64,000 nt of DNA, taken from Thermosporothrix hazakensis. Lineage in GTDB: Bacteria > Chloroflexota > Ktedonobacteria > Ktedonobacterales > Ktedonobacteraceae. The notes under the pieces were generated by a model. That model worked only from the letters and a program-made list of their open reading frames with translations. It did no database searches and was not told where the DNA came from. Positions within the stretch are counted from its first letter, which is position 1. Every line of letters begins with the position of its first letter. Below, piece by piece: positions 50,725-59,133 of this stretch. The position numbers were made by a program, and so were the translations under genes. The stretch lies in the NCBI RefSeq assembly GCF_003253565.1, contig NZ_QKUF01000001.1, positions 267,867 to 331,866 of the forward strand, written 5' to 3'.

Positions 50725-50907
50725 GTGTCTGAAGTGAAAATCGGCGAGCACGAGTCGTTCGAGACAGCTCTGAAGCGATTCAATCGCAAGATTCAGCAGG
50801 ATGGCATCCTTGCAGAAGCCCGCCGTCGCGAGCACTTTGAGAAGCCGAGTGTGAAACGTAAGCGAAAGGAAGCCGCGCGCCGCCGTAAGACGCAGCGTCG
50901 AGGCTAA
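50725..50907 (+). CDS. rpsU: 30S ribosomal protein S21
   Basis: A 60-aa very basic protein, bS21, which joins the 30S subunit near the mRNA anti-Shine-Dalgarno region. The core [38 protein letters not shown] is the family signature (about 13-50). GTG at 50725 follows GAGGGGGG. Its leader (about 70 nt) contains GAGG-AAACA-AAAA pairing with TTTT-TGTTT-CCTC, a possible control hairpin. A terminator-like hairpin follows. Confidence 0.95.
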   Translation: MSEVKIGEHESFETALKRFNRKIQQDGILAEARRREHFEKPSVKRKRKEAARRRKTQRRG

Positions 50908-50933
50908 AAAAGTGCATTATCAGTATACCTATC

Positions 50934-50988
50934 ACCTCCATTTCTGTTGAATGTTATTCTATTCGGTAGAGATGGAGGTTATTTCTTT
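50934..50988 (+). terminator. hairpin between rpsU and ybeY
   Basis: ACCTCCAT (50934-50941) pairs with ATGGAGGT (50972-50979), followed by TATTTCTTT. The loop is about 30 nt, so it could be an attenuator instead of a full terminator. Confidence 0.55.
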
Positions 50989-51017
50989 GTGAAAGTTGAA
51001 GAAAGCGTAGAGTAACG

Positions 51018-51575
51018 ATGCAAGATCATCCTCTTATTGATCTGTACGTCAATACAGGCGATAACGACCTGAACGCGAAGCTAGAACAGCAGCTTGAAAC
51101 CCTTGATCTTGATGGCACCGTACAGCGGACGCTTGCAGTAGCAGGCATTCAGCAGCGGGTGATGTTGACGCTGATGATCACCGACGATGAGGATATCAAG
51201 GAGATGAATCAGCAATATCGCAACATCAATAAGCCGACCGATGTGCTTTCCTTTCCCCTGCTGGACAAGCCACTTGTTGAGGCTCCACCCGAGCTGCTCT
51301 GGCAGAAACCAGAAGAGGAAACAGCAGCAGAAGAAACTCCTCCCTTTGTCACACCCGAGAGCGAGGTCACCAATCTGGGTGATATCGTGATCTCCTGGCC
51401 GACCATCGAGCGACAAGCCGCAGCCGCAGGTCATAGCGTTTACTATGAACTTCTGTATCTGCTTGCGCACGGGGTGCTTCATCTGGTGGGCTATGACGAT
51501 CAGACCGAAGCGGGCTATCAGAAAATGATTCAACTACAGCAACAGGTTATGGAGCACGTTGGAAAACAGGTCTGA
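51018..51575 (+). CDS. ybeY: rRNA maturation endoribonuclease YbeY, third metal ligand replaced
   Basis: A 185-aa YbeY/UPF0054 protein, involved in 3' processing of 16S rRNA and ribosome quality control. RNINKPTDVLSFPL (about 69-82) is the signature, and LLAHGVLHLVGYDDQ (about 148-162) is the metal site. In most YbeY proteins this reads H-G-x-L-H-x5-H; here H151 and H155 are present and the third ligand position is D161. An acidic insertion of about 25 residues (about 88-115) precedes the catalytic helix. The dgkA gene begins within its last 17 bases. Confidence 0.9.
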   Translation: MQDHPLIDLYVNTGDNDLNAKLEQQLETLDLDGTVQRTLAVAGIQQRVMLTLMITDDEDIKEMNQQYRNINKPTDVLSFPLLDKPLVEAPPELLWQKPEEETAAEETPPFVTPESEVTNLGDIVISWPTIERQAAAAGHSVYYELLYLLAHGVLHLVGYDDQTEAGYQKMIQLQQQVMEHVGKQV

Positions 51576-51960
51576 CACTTCCGCCTGGCGAAAGTTTATC
51601 GCGAGCTTTGGCTATGCCTTTGAGGGGATCTGGTACGGGTTACGCACACAGCGAAACCTCCGGATTCATGTCGTGATTGCAGGTATTGCCGTTTTGCTGA
51701 GCTTTCTCCTTCGCCTTTCACTGGCGGAATTCGCACTTATTCTTCTTACTATTGCCCTTGTTATTGCAGCAGAACTGGTAAATACATCGATCGAGTGTTG
51801 CATTGATCTGGTCTCACCAGAGCATCACCCGCTGGCAAAACGAGCCAAAGATTCCGCCGCCGGCGCCGTACTCGTCTGTGCGCTGCTCGCGGTCATTATA
51901 GGATGCCTGCTCTTTGGACCACGCCTCTGGAATCTGATGATTCAGCAGAGGGTTTTCTAG
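51559..51960 (+). CDS. dgkA: diacylglycerol/undecaprenol kinase
   Basis: A 133-aa membrane kinase of the DgkA family. Residues FGYAFEGIWYGLRTQRNLRIH (about 18-38) contain the conserved entry helix with catalytic Glu candidate. Later motifs are AAELVNTSIECCIDL (about 74-88) and AKRAKDSAAGAVLV (about 97-110). Three membrane helices. In Gram-positive-type bacteria members phosphorylate undecaprenol. TTG at 51559 has GGAG and overlaps ybeY by 17 bp. Confidence 0.92.
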   Translation: MENRSDTSAWRKFIASFGYAFEGIWYGLRTQRNLRIHVVIAGIAVLLSFLLRLSLAEFALILLTIALVIAAELVNTSIECCIDLVSPEHHPLAKRAKDSAAGAVLVCALLAVIIGCLLFGPRLWNLMIQQRVF

Positions 51961-51969
51961 CCATAAAAC

Positions 51970-52000
51970 AAGCCACCCGTTTTTCACAATGGGTGGCTTT
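51970..52000. terminator. hairpin between convergent dgkA and THUMP methyltransferase genes
   Basis: AAGCCACCC (51970-51978) pairs with GGGTGGCTT (51991-51999), followed by TGTTGT. Confidence 0.8.
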
Positions 52001-52015
52001 GTTGTCTGTCTCCTT

Positions 52016-53080
52016 TTATGCGTTCTTCTTCGCTCGTTCCGCGACAAAGATCGTGGCGGGCTGCCCTAAGACCGTGATCACCAGTTTCTTGAGCACATGC
52101 CAGCCATTCGCTCGCAGCAGACTTCCCCATAAACGCTCTTCACTGGTTAACGTCACCATCAAGCCATCAGGAGTCAGCACACGATGGAACTCCTTCGCCA
52201 GATCCTCATAGAGCTCCCTGTTCTTCTCCGGCGTTCCGATCTGTTTGCCAAAGGGCAGATTGCTGATAATGCGGGTCACGCTTTCAGGATCCAGCGGCAA
52301 ATGACGCGCATCCCAGGTGCCATACTCAACATCGACCTTTGCGACCCGAGCATTCCGTTTCGCCATCGCGATCGCCTCTTCACGGATATCACCGCCGAGC
52401 AGCTCGTCCGCTGGAGCCATCAGCCCACGCTCAACCAGAATCGTGCCCGCGCCACAGAGCGGATCAAGCACCACATCATCTTTCGTCGGACGCGACAACC
52501 AGCAGAGTGCCGCCGCCACAGTCGGGCGCAGCGAGGCCGGGAGGTGTTCCTGCTTGTACAGGCGATGTCGCATGGTTGCATCGCTCAGACGAAGCCCCAC
52601 CAGCGCTTCATTGTTGTTGATCCACAGCCAGAACTCCATGTCCGCGTTCTCTTTGACAGGATGCAAATACTGTGGCAGGCTCTTGCGCAACGCTCCACTG
52701 ACTGCATCGCCCGCATCGACCCGACGATACTTTCGCTCACCGTACATCTGACTGACAAGACGCCATGTACGGGCTCGCTTCCCTTTATGGATTCTTCCCC
52801 AGATCGAGAGCGCTGGCGCACAATCGGCCTTGATGGTTGCCGCATGCAACGCCTTCAGAGCCTCGCGTTTCGCACTCACTCCATGGATATGCGCGATTAC
52901 AAGAAAGACATCCTCCACCGTGCGTAATGTCAACAATTCAGCCGGGGGAGTGCTGGTCCGAAACAGAGTCAACCCACGCGAGTATTTCACCAATTCTGTA
53001 CCGGGAAAACGGGCACGAATTTCACTAAAGGCCAGGGTCTCTAATCCCGGCATCGTCATGACATAACAAAGATACGCCAT
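52016..53080 (-). CDS. THUMP-domain class I SAM-dependent RNA methyltransferase
   Basis: A 354-aa enzyme. The N-terminal half (about 1-165) has a THUMP-type RNA-binding fold. The C-terminal half has a Rossmann-fold methyltransferase with motif I VVLDPLCGAGTILVE (about 204-218) and catalytic motif IV NLPFGKQ (about 277-283). The NLPF tetrad marks N2-guanine methyltransferases such as Trm14/TrmN (m2G6 in tRNA) and RlmL-like enzymes; I favour the tRNA type. It is monocistronic. The ATG at 53080 has a weak ribosome site. Confidence 0.88.
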   Translation of the reverse strand: MAYLCYVMTMPGLETLAFSEIRARFPGTELVKYSRGLTLFRTSTPPAELLTLRTVEDVFLVIAHIHGVSAKREALKALHAATIKADCAPALSIWGRIHKGKRARTWRLVSQMYGERKYRRVDAGDAVSGALRKSLPQYLHPVKENADMEFWLWINNNEALVGLRLSDATMRHRLYKQEHLPASLRPTVAAALCWLSRPTKDDVVLDPLCGAGTILVERGLMAPADELLGGDIREEAIAMAKRNARVAKVDVEYGTWDARHLPLDPESVTRIISNLPFGKQIGTPEKNRELYEDLAKEFHRVLTPDGLMVTLTSEERLWGSLLRANGWHVLKKLVITVLGQPATIFVAERAKKNA

Positions 53081-53174
53081 CCGCCTTACTTCTTCTTTTC
53101 CAAATTATTAAATGCTAACTCTCAACTGGGAGGCAATCATACCATAAACGGCGTAGTGAGGCAACGACAACCCG

Positions 53175-53216
53175 AGAAAGAAAGGGTGCCCCACGCTGAG
53201 AGCACCCTTTCTTTCT
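53175..53216. terminator. strong hairpin after the HEAT-repeat gene
   Basis: AGAAAGAAAGGGTGC (53175-53189) pairs perfectly with GCACCCTTTCTTTCT (53202-53216), a 15-bp stem. It terminates the minus-strand gene. Confidence 0.9.
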
Positions 53217-53222
53217 GTCTCT

Positions 53223-54020
53223 TTATTCAAGCAGGCGTGCCACTTCCCGAGCATCATTGGCATATTTCGCCAGTCGCTTCTTTTTCAGATTTTCCCGTAA
53301 AATCCAGGTAATCACAGCATCATGCCACGACGCACACTCGCGCATCAGGGCAAAGCCATCAGCCGGGGCAGCCGCCGTCACCACACTGAGCGTATAGGCA
53401 AGTGAGCGCCGCAAGGTCCGGAATTCCTCCTGCTTGCGCTCGCCCTCGGGAACCTGTCGCACACGCTCAAGCACGGTACGCTGCATTTGAAGGGCACCCG
53501 GCACAATGTCCAGCGATTTCAACAAAATGGGCTCGGCAACGGCAGCAATGGCAGCACGCTGCTGTAACCAGTTCCCGGTTTCGGCCAGACTCTGTAAATG
53601 CGCAAGCGTCTGCGTGGTGTCTGCCTGCAAGAGGTGCTGAAACGCGATGGCGACCCCCTCGCGCACCCGCCAGCAAGGGCTACAGGCATAATGATCGAGT
53701 GTCATAAAGGTTTCTTCCCGCCAGTCAGGCTGCACGGAAGCACAGACCCCTAACCCGATAATACCGCAGAGCATGAGGAACTCAGAGGGTGAATTGCTGG
53801 TAACCATCTTCCGTTCACCATTGACGAAATAGTGCAAAAGAGAACGGACATTATCTGGACACCTGGAAACAAAAGAGGCCAGCAGGTTGCTTACATCATC
53901 CGCTAACTCCAGATTTGCACGTGGGCCTGGTAAACGGCTGTTATCGCGCAGGTAGAACTCCAGGGGACGGTGATTACCAGTTAAAGCCCTCTCTACCAAG
54001 GCAGCCAGAGTATCATGCAT
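53223..54020 (-). CDS. HEAT-repeat protein (DNA alkylation repair/AlkD-like)
   Basis: A 265-aa all-helical protein made of about six HEAT-like repeats (for example LDHYACSPCWRVREGVAIAFQHLL and LQSLAETGNWLQQRAAIAAVAEP). The repeat WRVREG pattern resembles AlkD-type DNA glycosylases, but I did not find a complete catalytic signature, so a scaffold role is equally possible. A terminator follows directly. The gene is monocistronic on the minus strand. Confidence 0.65.
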   Translation of the reverse strand: MHDTLAALVERALTGNHRPLEFYLRDNSRLPGPRANLELADDVSNLLASFVSRCPDNVRSLLHYFVNGERKMVTSNSPSEFLMLCGIIGLGVCASVQPDWREETFMTLDHYACSPCWRVREGVAIAFQHLLQADTTQTLAHLQSLAETGNWLQQRAAIAAVAEPILLKSLDIVPGALQMQRTVLERVRQVPEGERKQEEFRTLRRSLAYTLSVVTAAAPADGFALMRECASWHDAVITWILRENLKKKRLAKYANDAREVARLLE

Positions 54021-54492
54021 ATGGCACTTCCTTGTTTTTCCAACTAGGTTGACGGAGTTCGTCAGGCGGTAAACGCTATGACTATTGTACCACAGGGTTA
54101 GGGAATCTTGACCGCTTTTGCTTCTTCTCTCCCCCGATATTCTTCCTTTTCAGCAGCATGCAGGCACCTATCAAGCCAGTCAGACGCCTGCCTCCAACTC
54201 GCCTCGTACACTGCTTCTGCATAGTCACATCCTCGGCGCGTATTGCTTTGACGTTTACGTGAAGGTTATGCTATACTAAGGATGTACTTATACATATATG
54301 TGCAACCACACGGGAACCCTTTACCCACTTCAGTGGTCTTTCGCCACCTCAACGCCGCAGGAGAATCCGCGAAACGAGCCTTTGTCTGCTTTGGCCTCGA
54401 CCCTGTTTCCCGTGTTCCAGCAATATATTTTGATATGCGCATATGCACACCGATTGAGACTTATCTGTTTTAGAAGCGCACAGCAATGCATT
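54021..54492. other. 472-bp gap with a promoter, a palindrome and a long leader
   Basis: Promoter TTGACG (54248-54253), 18 bp, TATACT (54272-54277). Downstream the perfect 12-bp palindrome ATATGCGCATAT lies at 54433-54444. The frame of the MerR gene is open from an ATG at 54298, but the conserved domain begins after 54493. If the promoter is real, the MerR transcript has a leader of about 205 nt. Confidence 0.5.
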
Positions 54493-54921
54493 ATGTATAG
54501 AGATCTCAGCACCGACAAAAACAGTTATAGTATAGAGGATGTCGCCCGGATCACGGGTTTGACCAAACGTACGCTCCGTTACTACGAAGAAGTAGGCCTG
54601 CTGCCACCGACCGACCGCACCGAAAGCAACTATCGCCTCTATAGCTCACACGACATCACCAGATTAGAGCAGATTAAAAAACTCCGTGATTTGCTCGGCT
54701 TCTCACTTGCCGAGATTCGTGAGCTCTTGCAGGAAGCAGACGGGCAGGTCAGGACAGCTCATCCTTCCAATGGCGAAACACATATCTGCAATGATGCAGC
54801 CTATTACCGGGTAATCCGGCTGATTGAGCAGCGCATCAGCGAACTGGAACATATGCGTTCAACGCTGCTCACCCGGCTGAAAAGCCAGGAATATCTACAA
54901 GGGGGTAATACACCATATTAG
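54493..54921 (+). CDS. MerR-family transcriptional regulator
   Basis: A 142-aa protein. Residues about 11-80 form the MerR winged helix (SIEDVARITGLTKRTLRYYEEVGLLPPTDR, SNYRLYSSHDITRLEQI). A helical dimerisation region follows and ends the protein. No Cys-rich metal loop like that of MerR or CueR is visible; a single Cys lies in HICNDA. The effector is unknown. It precedes an MFS transporter by 33 bp and is probably its regulator. The ATG at 54493 lacks a clear ribosome site. Confidence 0.88.
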   Translation: MYRDLSTDKNSYSIEDVARITGLTKRTLRYYEEVGLLPPTDRTESNYRLYSSHDITRLEQIKKLRDLLGFSLAEIRELLQEADGQVRTAHPSNGETHICNDAAYYRVIRLIEQRISELEHMRSTLLTRLKSQEYLQGGNTPY

Positions 54922-54954
54922 GTATCTGTTTTGTAATATTAGAAGGGAAGTGGC

Positions 54955-56295
54955 ATGACAACAATCTCCACAAAAGAGGAGGAACTACAAGAACAGGATT
55001 TAGCCAGGATTGAGGCAAAGGTTGAGAAAGCGACAAAAGGGTTTCTTCGCACCTTCGCAGCCCTCAAGCATCGCAACTATCGCCTCTTCTTTACCGGGCA
55101 AATGATCTCACAAATCGGAACCTGGATGCAAACAACCGGCCAGGCGTGGCTGGTCCTGACATTGACCCATAGTGCCTGGGCCCTGGGCGTCATCGGGGCG
55201 CTTCAGTTCCTGCCCGTTATGATTTTCTCCCTCTTTGGCGGCGTCCTGGCAGATAAGCTACCCAAGCGCACCGTGCTTGTTTTTACCCAGACCGCTGCAA
55301 TGCTTCAGGCCGCACTCCTCTGGACGCTGGTCATCACCGGAACCGTTCAGCTCTGGCACCTCTTCATTTTTGCTACCCTGTTAGGTCTGACGAACTCACT
55401 TGATATGCCGACGCGTCAGGCATTTGTTGCCGAGATGGTTGGTCGCGAGGATCTTCCGAACGCGGTCGCCCTTAACTCGTCACTGGTGAATATGGCGCGT
55501 GTCGTGGGACCTGGCATCGGGGGGCTTTTAATCGCCTGGCTCGGCAATGCGCCACTCTTTCTGTTGAATGCGATTAGCTTTATCCCGGTGATTCTCGGTT
55601 TGCTGTTGATTGACGCGCGCAAGCTACATACGCATAACCTGTCCAATCATCCGAAATACGGGCGCAAGGTCAGCACCTTCCAGAGCCTTGCAGAGGGCTT
55701 TCGGTATATTGGCAAAACACCAATTATCTTGCTGGTCATCCTGGTACTTGGCAGTATCTCACTCTTTGGTATCAACTTTAATATTCTCATTCCCATCTTC
55801 GCGACCGATGTACTGCGGGGCGGTCCGGAAAGCTATGGTTTCCTGAGCGCAGCGTATGGGATCGGCTCGCTGATAGGCGCTCTTCTGCTTGCCTCGCGGA
55901 GCACTCGTTCACCGGTGGCGCAATGGTTGCTGCTCGGGATGGGTTTTAGCACGCTAGAAATCATGTTCGCATTCTCACACTGGTACTGGCTCTCGCTCAT
56001 ACTGATCGCGTTTGTGGGCCTGACACAGGTCTCCTTTACCGCGACAGCCAACACCACACTTCAGACAGTGTCACCCGATCATCTGCGTGGTAGAATAATG
56101 AGCGTCTACATGTTAGTATTTGCCGGGAGCACTCCTCTTGGTAACCTGCTTATGGGCGGTCTGGCAAATACCATCGGCGCCTCTCTGGGGCTGGCCGTTG
56201 GTGCGGTCCTCTGCCTCATTTCCGCCTTTATCGGCTGGGCCCTGCGTGCGCCCGCGGAGAAAAACATTGAACAGGTTTTGTACGCAAAACGCTAA
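54955..56295 (+). CDS. MFS transporter (EntS-like exporter group)
   Basis: A 446-aa protein with 12 predicted membrane helices. The N-terminal half shows FAALKHRNYRLFFTGQMISQIGTWMQTTGQAWLV (about 34-67) and GGVLADKLPKRTVL (about 97-110), the motif A loop. The layout matches the MFS_3/EntS group of exporters. About 35 residues of charged N-terminus precede the first helix. AAGGGAAG precedes the ATG. It forms a unit with the MerR regulator and overlaps the next gene by 29 bp. Confidence 0.9.
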   Translation: MTTISTKEEELQEQDLARIEAKVEKATKGFLRTFAALKHRNYRLFFTGQMISQIGTWMQTTGQAWLVLTLTHSAWALGVIGALQFLPVMIFSLFGGVLADKLPKRTVLVFTQTAAMLQAALLWTLVITGTVQLWHLFIFATLLGLTNSLDMPTRQAFVAEMVGREDLPNAVALNSSLVNMARVVGPGIGGLLIAWLGNAPLFLLNAISFIPVILGLLLIDARKLHTHNLSNHPKYGRKVSTFQSLAEGFRYIGKTPIILLVILVLGSISLFGINFNILIPIFATDVLRGGPESYGFLSAAYGIGSLIGALLLASRSTRSPVAQWLLLGMGFSTLEIMFAFSHWYWLSLILIAFVGLTQVSFTATANTTLQTVSPDHLRGRIMSVYMLVFAGSTPLGNLLMGGLANTIGASLGLAVGAVLCLISAFIGWALRAPAEKNIEQVLYAKR

Positions 56296-57046
56296 CTGGA
56301 ACATTATCCCGCTGACCATTACCGATCAGCAACAACATATCGACCGCTATGAAACGCTCTTTGATAGCATTCGGCCCGGCGACCAGCCTATTCTGTACTG
56401 GTCGCTGGCCGAACGCCCCGGTCTGGTACTGGGCTTCTCACAGAAACAGGAGCATCTGAACCAGAGCGCCCTGGCCGAGCTTCAGATCCCCGTCTATCGC
56501 AGGCGTTCAGGCGGCACAACCGTCCTTGTGGGCCCCCAACTTCTCTGTCTGGATGTCATCCTGCCCCCCGATCACCCGCTGATTCAACATGATATCGTTG
56601 AATCCTACCGCTGGTTCGGGGAGGCCTGGGTTGCGGCACTACACCGCCTGGACATCGACACGGAAGTTATTTCACCGGAGGCGGCGCACGCGCAACGCGC
56701 CCTGCTCAAGCAGCCCGAAACGCAGGCATATGAGCGCCTGATGAACCGGGCCTGCTATGGCACGCTCTCACCCTATGAGGTTGTCACCGGACTGCGCAAA
56801 GTGGTCGGGCTCTGCATGGTACGCCGCCGCAGTGGAAGCCTGCTTCAAGCAGGGGTAGTGATGCACTGGGAGAGCGAGCTACTGGCCCAAACGCTCGGAA
56901 CCACACCGGAAGAACAGGCTCTTCTCCGTGAAGGTCTCCCCAAAAGAGTTGCAGGACTGGATGAACTTGCAGGTCGAGAGGTCGGAATAAATGAGGTAAT
57001 CAGAGCGTTTGAAGAAGTAGTCACGCCCGTACCCGAGGGCGCCTGA
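56267..57046 (+). CDS. lipoate-protein ligase A/BPL-family protein
   Basis: A 259-aa protein of the biotin/lipoate ligase fold. ILYWSLAERPGLVLGFSQKQEHLN is the N-terminal motif (about 42-65). The RRxSGGGAV consensus reads RRRSGGTTV (about 78-86). The catalytic Lys candidate lies in GLRKVVGLCMVRRRSGSLLQAG (about 184-205). It may be LplA, a lipoyl relay (LipL/LipM) protein, or an octanoyltransferase; I cannot decide. TTG at 56267 has GGAG seven bases upstream and overlaps the MFS gene. The frame extends to 56120 but without a ribosome site. Confidence 0.72.
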   Translation: MNRFCTQNANWNIIPLTITDQQQHIDRYETLFDSIRPGDQPILYWSLAERPGLVLGFSQKQEHLNQSALAELQIPVYRRRSGGTTVLVGPQLLCLDVILPPDHPLIQHDIVESYRWFGEAWVAALHRLDIDTEVISPEAAHAQRALLKQPETQAYERLMNRACYGTLSPYEVVTGLRKVVGLCMVRRRSGSLLQAGVVMHWESELLAQTLGTTPEEQALLREGLPKRVAGLDELAGREVGINEVIRAFEEVVTPVPEGA

Positions 57047-57080
57047 CATCCTTCAATACTTTAGTGTGAGGTTCATTTTT

Positions 57081-57911
57081 ATGGGAGATCGAAATGCTCC
57101 GGGAGCAGTACAGGTAGTCACCACTCCCGATTATGAGGCAATGGTCATCGGCGCTCATCCAGATGACGCGGACTTTGGCACAGCCGCTACAAGCGCTCTG
57201 TGGGCCAAGCAGGGCAAAAAGGTTGTCTGGGTTGTAATGACCGATGGTACAGAGGGTGGAGAGGTTCCCAGTATCCCCGATACCGAGTTTATGCTGATGC
57301 GAGAGCAAGAACAGAGGATGGCAGCGGAGGTGCTTGGCGTCAAACAGGTTGAATTCCTGCGCTTCCCCGATGGGCATCTGACCAATAGCGAGGCCGCACG
57401 CAAGGCAATCGTCAAGCTGATTCGCAAATATCGTCCCCGTGTTGTATTTACGCATGATCCTTCACAGCATATTCTTGCGCCTGACCCCAACACCGAACCC
57501 AACGCGACCGCCTATCTCAATCACCCGGACCACCGCGCAACCGGGAATATCGTCCTTGACGCCATTTTCCCGGCAGTCGGAAATCCTCGCGCCTATCGAG
57601 AATTACTGACAGAAGGATTAGAGCCCTATCGCGTTCATGAGCTCTATCTTTTCTTCAGCGCACAGATCAATACCTACGTTGATGTAACCGAGACGATTGA
57701 TCTCAAGGGGAAAGCGCTTGAGTGCCATGTCACCCAGTTTGGCCCTGATGCTGATATGCACACGTCGATCAAAACTCGGGCGGCTGAGATCGCACGAGAG
57801 GCGAAAGAGAAGATGGGGCTGGATATGCAGTATGCAGAGGCATTCCGCCGGATCAAATTACACGTTCCACCTGCCGAGCCGCAGGAAGAGGCACCGACAG
57901 AAATGGCCTGA
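57081..57911 (+). CDS. PIG-L/LmbE-family deacetylase
   Basis: A 276-aa zinc hydrolase. The signature AHPDDADFG (about 25-33) supplies His and Asp ligands, and the second motif is LNHPDHRATG (about 146-155). TDGTEGGEV also matches the family. Members deacetylate GlcNAc-containing lipids, mycothiol or bacillithiol precursors. The ATG at 57081 has GAGG; a GTG at 57066 in frame lacks it. Follows the lipoate-ligase-like gene by 34 bp. A strong terminator ends the unit. Confidence 0.92.
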   Translation: MGDRNAPGAVQVVTTPDYEAMVIGAHPDDADFGTAATSALWAKQGKKVVWVVMTDGTEGGEVPSIPDTEFMLMREQEQRMAAEVLGVKQVEFLRFPDGHLTNSEAARKAIVKLIRKYRPRVVFTHDPSQHILAPDPNTEPNATAYLNHPDHRATGNIVLDAIFPAVGNPRAYRELLTEGLEPYRVHELYLFFSAQINTYVDVTETIDLKGKALECHVTQFGPDADMHTSIKTRAAEIAREAKEKMGLDMQYAEAFRRIKLHVPPAEPQEEAPTEMA

Positions 57912-57916
57912 TCAGG

Positions 57917-57950
57917 AGCAGGGACTACGAAGTCCCTGCTTTCTTTATTT
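57917..57950. terminator. intrinsic terminator after the PIG-L gene
   Basis: AGCAGGGACT (57917-57926) pairs with AGTCCCTGCT (57931-57940), then TTCTTTATTTT. Confidence 0.9.
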
Positions 57951-58871
57951 TGGACTGGCAACAACTGCGAAGCCGACCCAGTACTTCAAGAAGGTCTTAT
58001 AATCCATCACCTGCATGTTCAGGCTGGATGAGTCGGCCAGAAACACCTGTTGCTTATTGGTATCTCCACCACGCACCACCAGCAAATGACCACCAGCCCA
58101 ACGCTCAGGCGGAAAACCGATAATGATCGGATGGCCGCTGTTCGCGATCTTCACCAGATCAGCGGGAGAGGCCTTATTGAGCCATGTGGTCTTGAAGTTG
58201 AAGCGAGCAACTGTTCGGTCAATCCCCTGTGGTTCCAGCAAGCCCAGTTCAGGCGTGATGGCATGCACCGCGATCTCTTCCTTGAGGATGTCAGTAACGC
58301 GATACTGCTTATTTGCGCCATTCGCCTTGTTATACGAGTTGATTACCATCGTCATCGAGGCAGCGGAACAGGCCGAATATCCCCACGTCTCAAATTCCTG
58401 TTGCGAGCTGTATTGATTCGGGTCAAGCTGACTCAACCGCGTCAGGAACTTCGAGGCAGGTCTTGCAGGGGGCATAATCGGTGAGGTGCTCGCGGAAGTT
58501 GGCGGTGTCTGCGAAACTGCTGCATCCGGCCACTGCATTGGCGTAATGCCCACATTGCCGGGCAGGACGACCTTATAGACCCAGAGGCCTGCAACCGAGA
58601 ATGCCAGCAACAACAGAATCAGGCTCACGACCGTACGCGGCTTATGTAAGCCCAGAACCTCAGCCGCAGGAAACACAGAGGCGCTCGGTCCCGCTCGATA
58701 ACCAGTTGTTGAGAGTGCGGCCCGAGGAGCCCGCACCAGCGCCGTCGAGCGACGCTGTACATTCCTGACTGTGTAGCGAGGAACGGAACTATGAAAGCGA
58801 GGGGAGAGCCAGAGGCCAAGTGCAACGATGACCAATGAGATGATGAGGAGTATGACGACGAGGCTAATCAT
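57945..58871 (-). CDS. membrane-anchored C39-family cysteine peptidase
   Basis: A 308-aa protein. Membrane helices lie at about 1-22 and 82-102, joined by a basic loop. The C-terminal domain is a peptidase_C39_2 fold with catalytic Cys168 (GYSACSAASMTMV), His262 (GGHLLVV) and Asp280 (FLADSSS). Most C39_2 proteins are secreted or membrane-bound peptidases of unknown target. No ABC transporter with a leader-cleaving role is fused. The first-helix ATG at 58871 is preceded by AAGGAGAAAG. Confidence 0.85.
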   Translation of the reverse strand: MISLVVILLIISLVIVALGLWLSPRFHSSVPRYTVRNVQRRSTALVRAPRAALSTTGYRAGPSASVFPAAEVLGLHKPRTVVSLILLLLAFSVAGLWVYKVVLPGNVGITPMQWPDAAVSQTPPTSASTSPIMPPARPASKFLTRLSQLDPNQYSSQQEFETWGYSACSAASMTMVINSYNKANGANKQYRVTDILKEEIAVHAITPELGLLEPQGIDRTVARFNFKTTWLNKASPADLVKIANSGHPIIIGFPPERWAGGHLLVVRGGDTNKQQVFLADSSSLNMQVMDYKTFLKYWVGFAVVASPK

Positions 58872-59133
58872 CTTTCTCCTTCCCTGTAGAAAGCATGCCG
58901 GATGGGCTTACCATGCGCGTTCTCCTTATACCCCGGAAGTAGCCTGGAAGCGCTACGGGTATCCATTTTCTTTTAATCAAACTATACCATTACTTGCCAA
59001 TATCGATCAATGGGCCGCTTCTGCTCCCCCCAATGGTCCCCTCTCCGCTGCCAAAAAGGGACAAACGTGCTATATGATGATGGTAGCAAGGTGAGGAGTC
59101 GCCCTGTAGAAAAGATGGTGAAGAGGTTCATTT

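Noticed and set aside
54298..54492. N-terminal extension of the MerR gene from the ATG at 54298
   Set aside because: The extension encodes a sequence with no MerR-like features, and the domain begins just after the ATG at 54493. Retained only as a possible leader.
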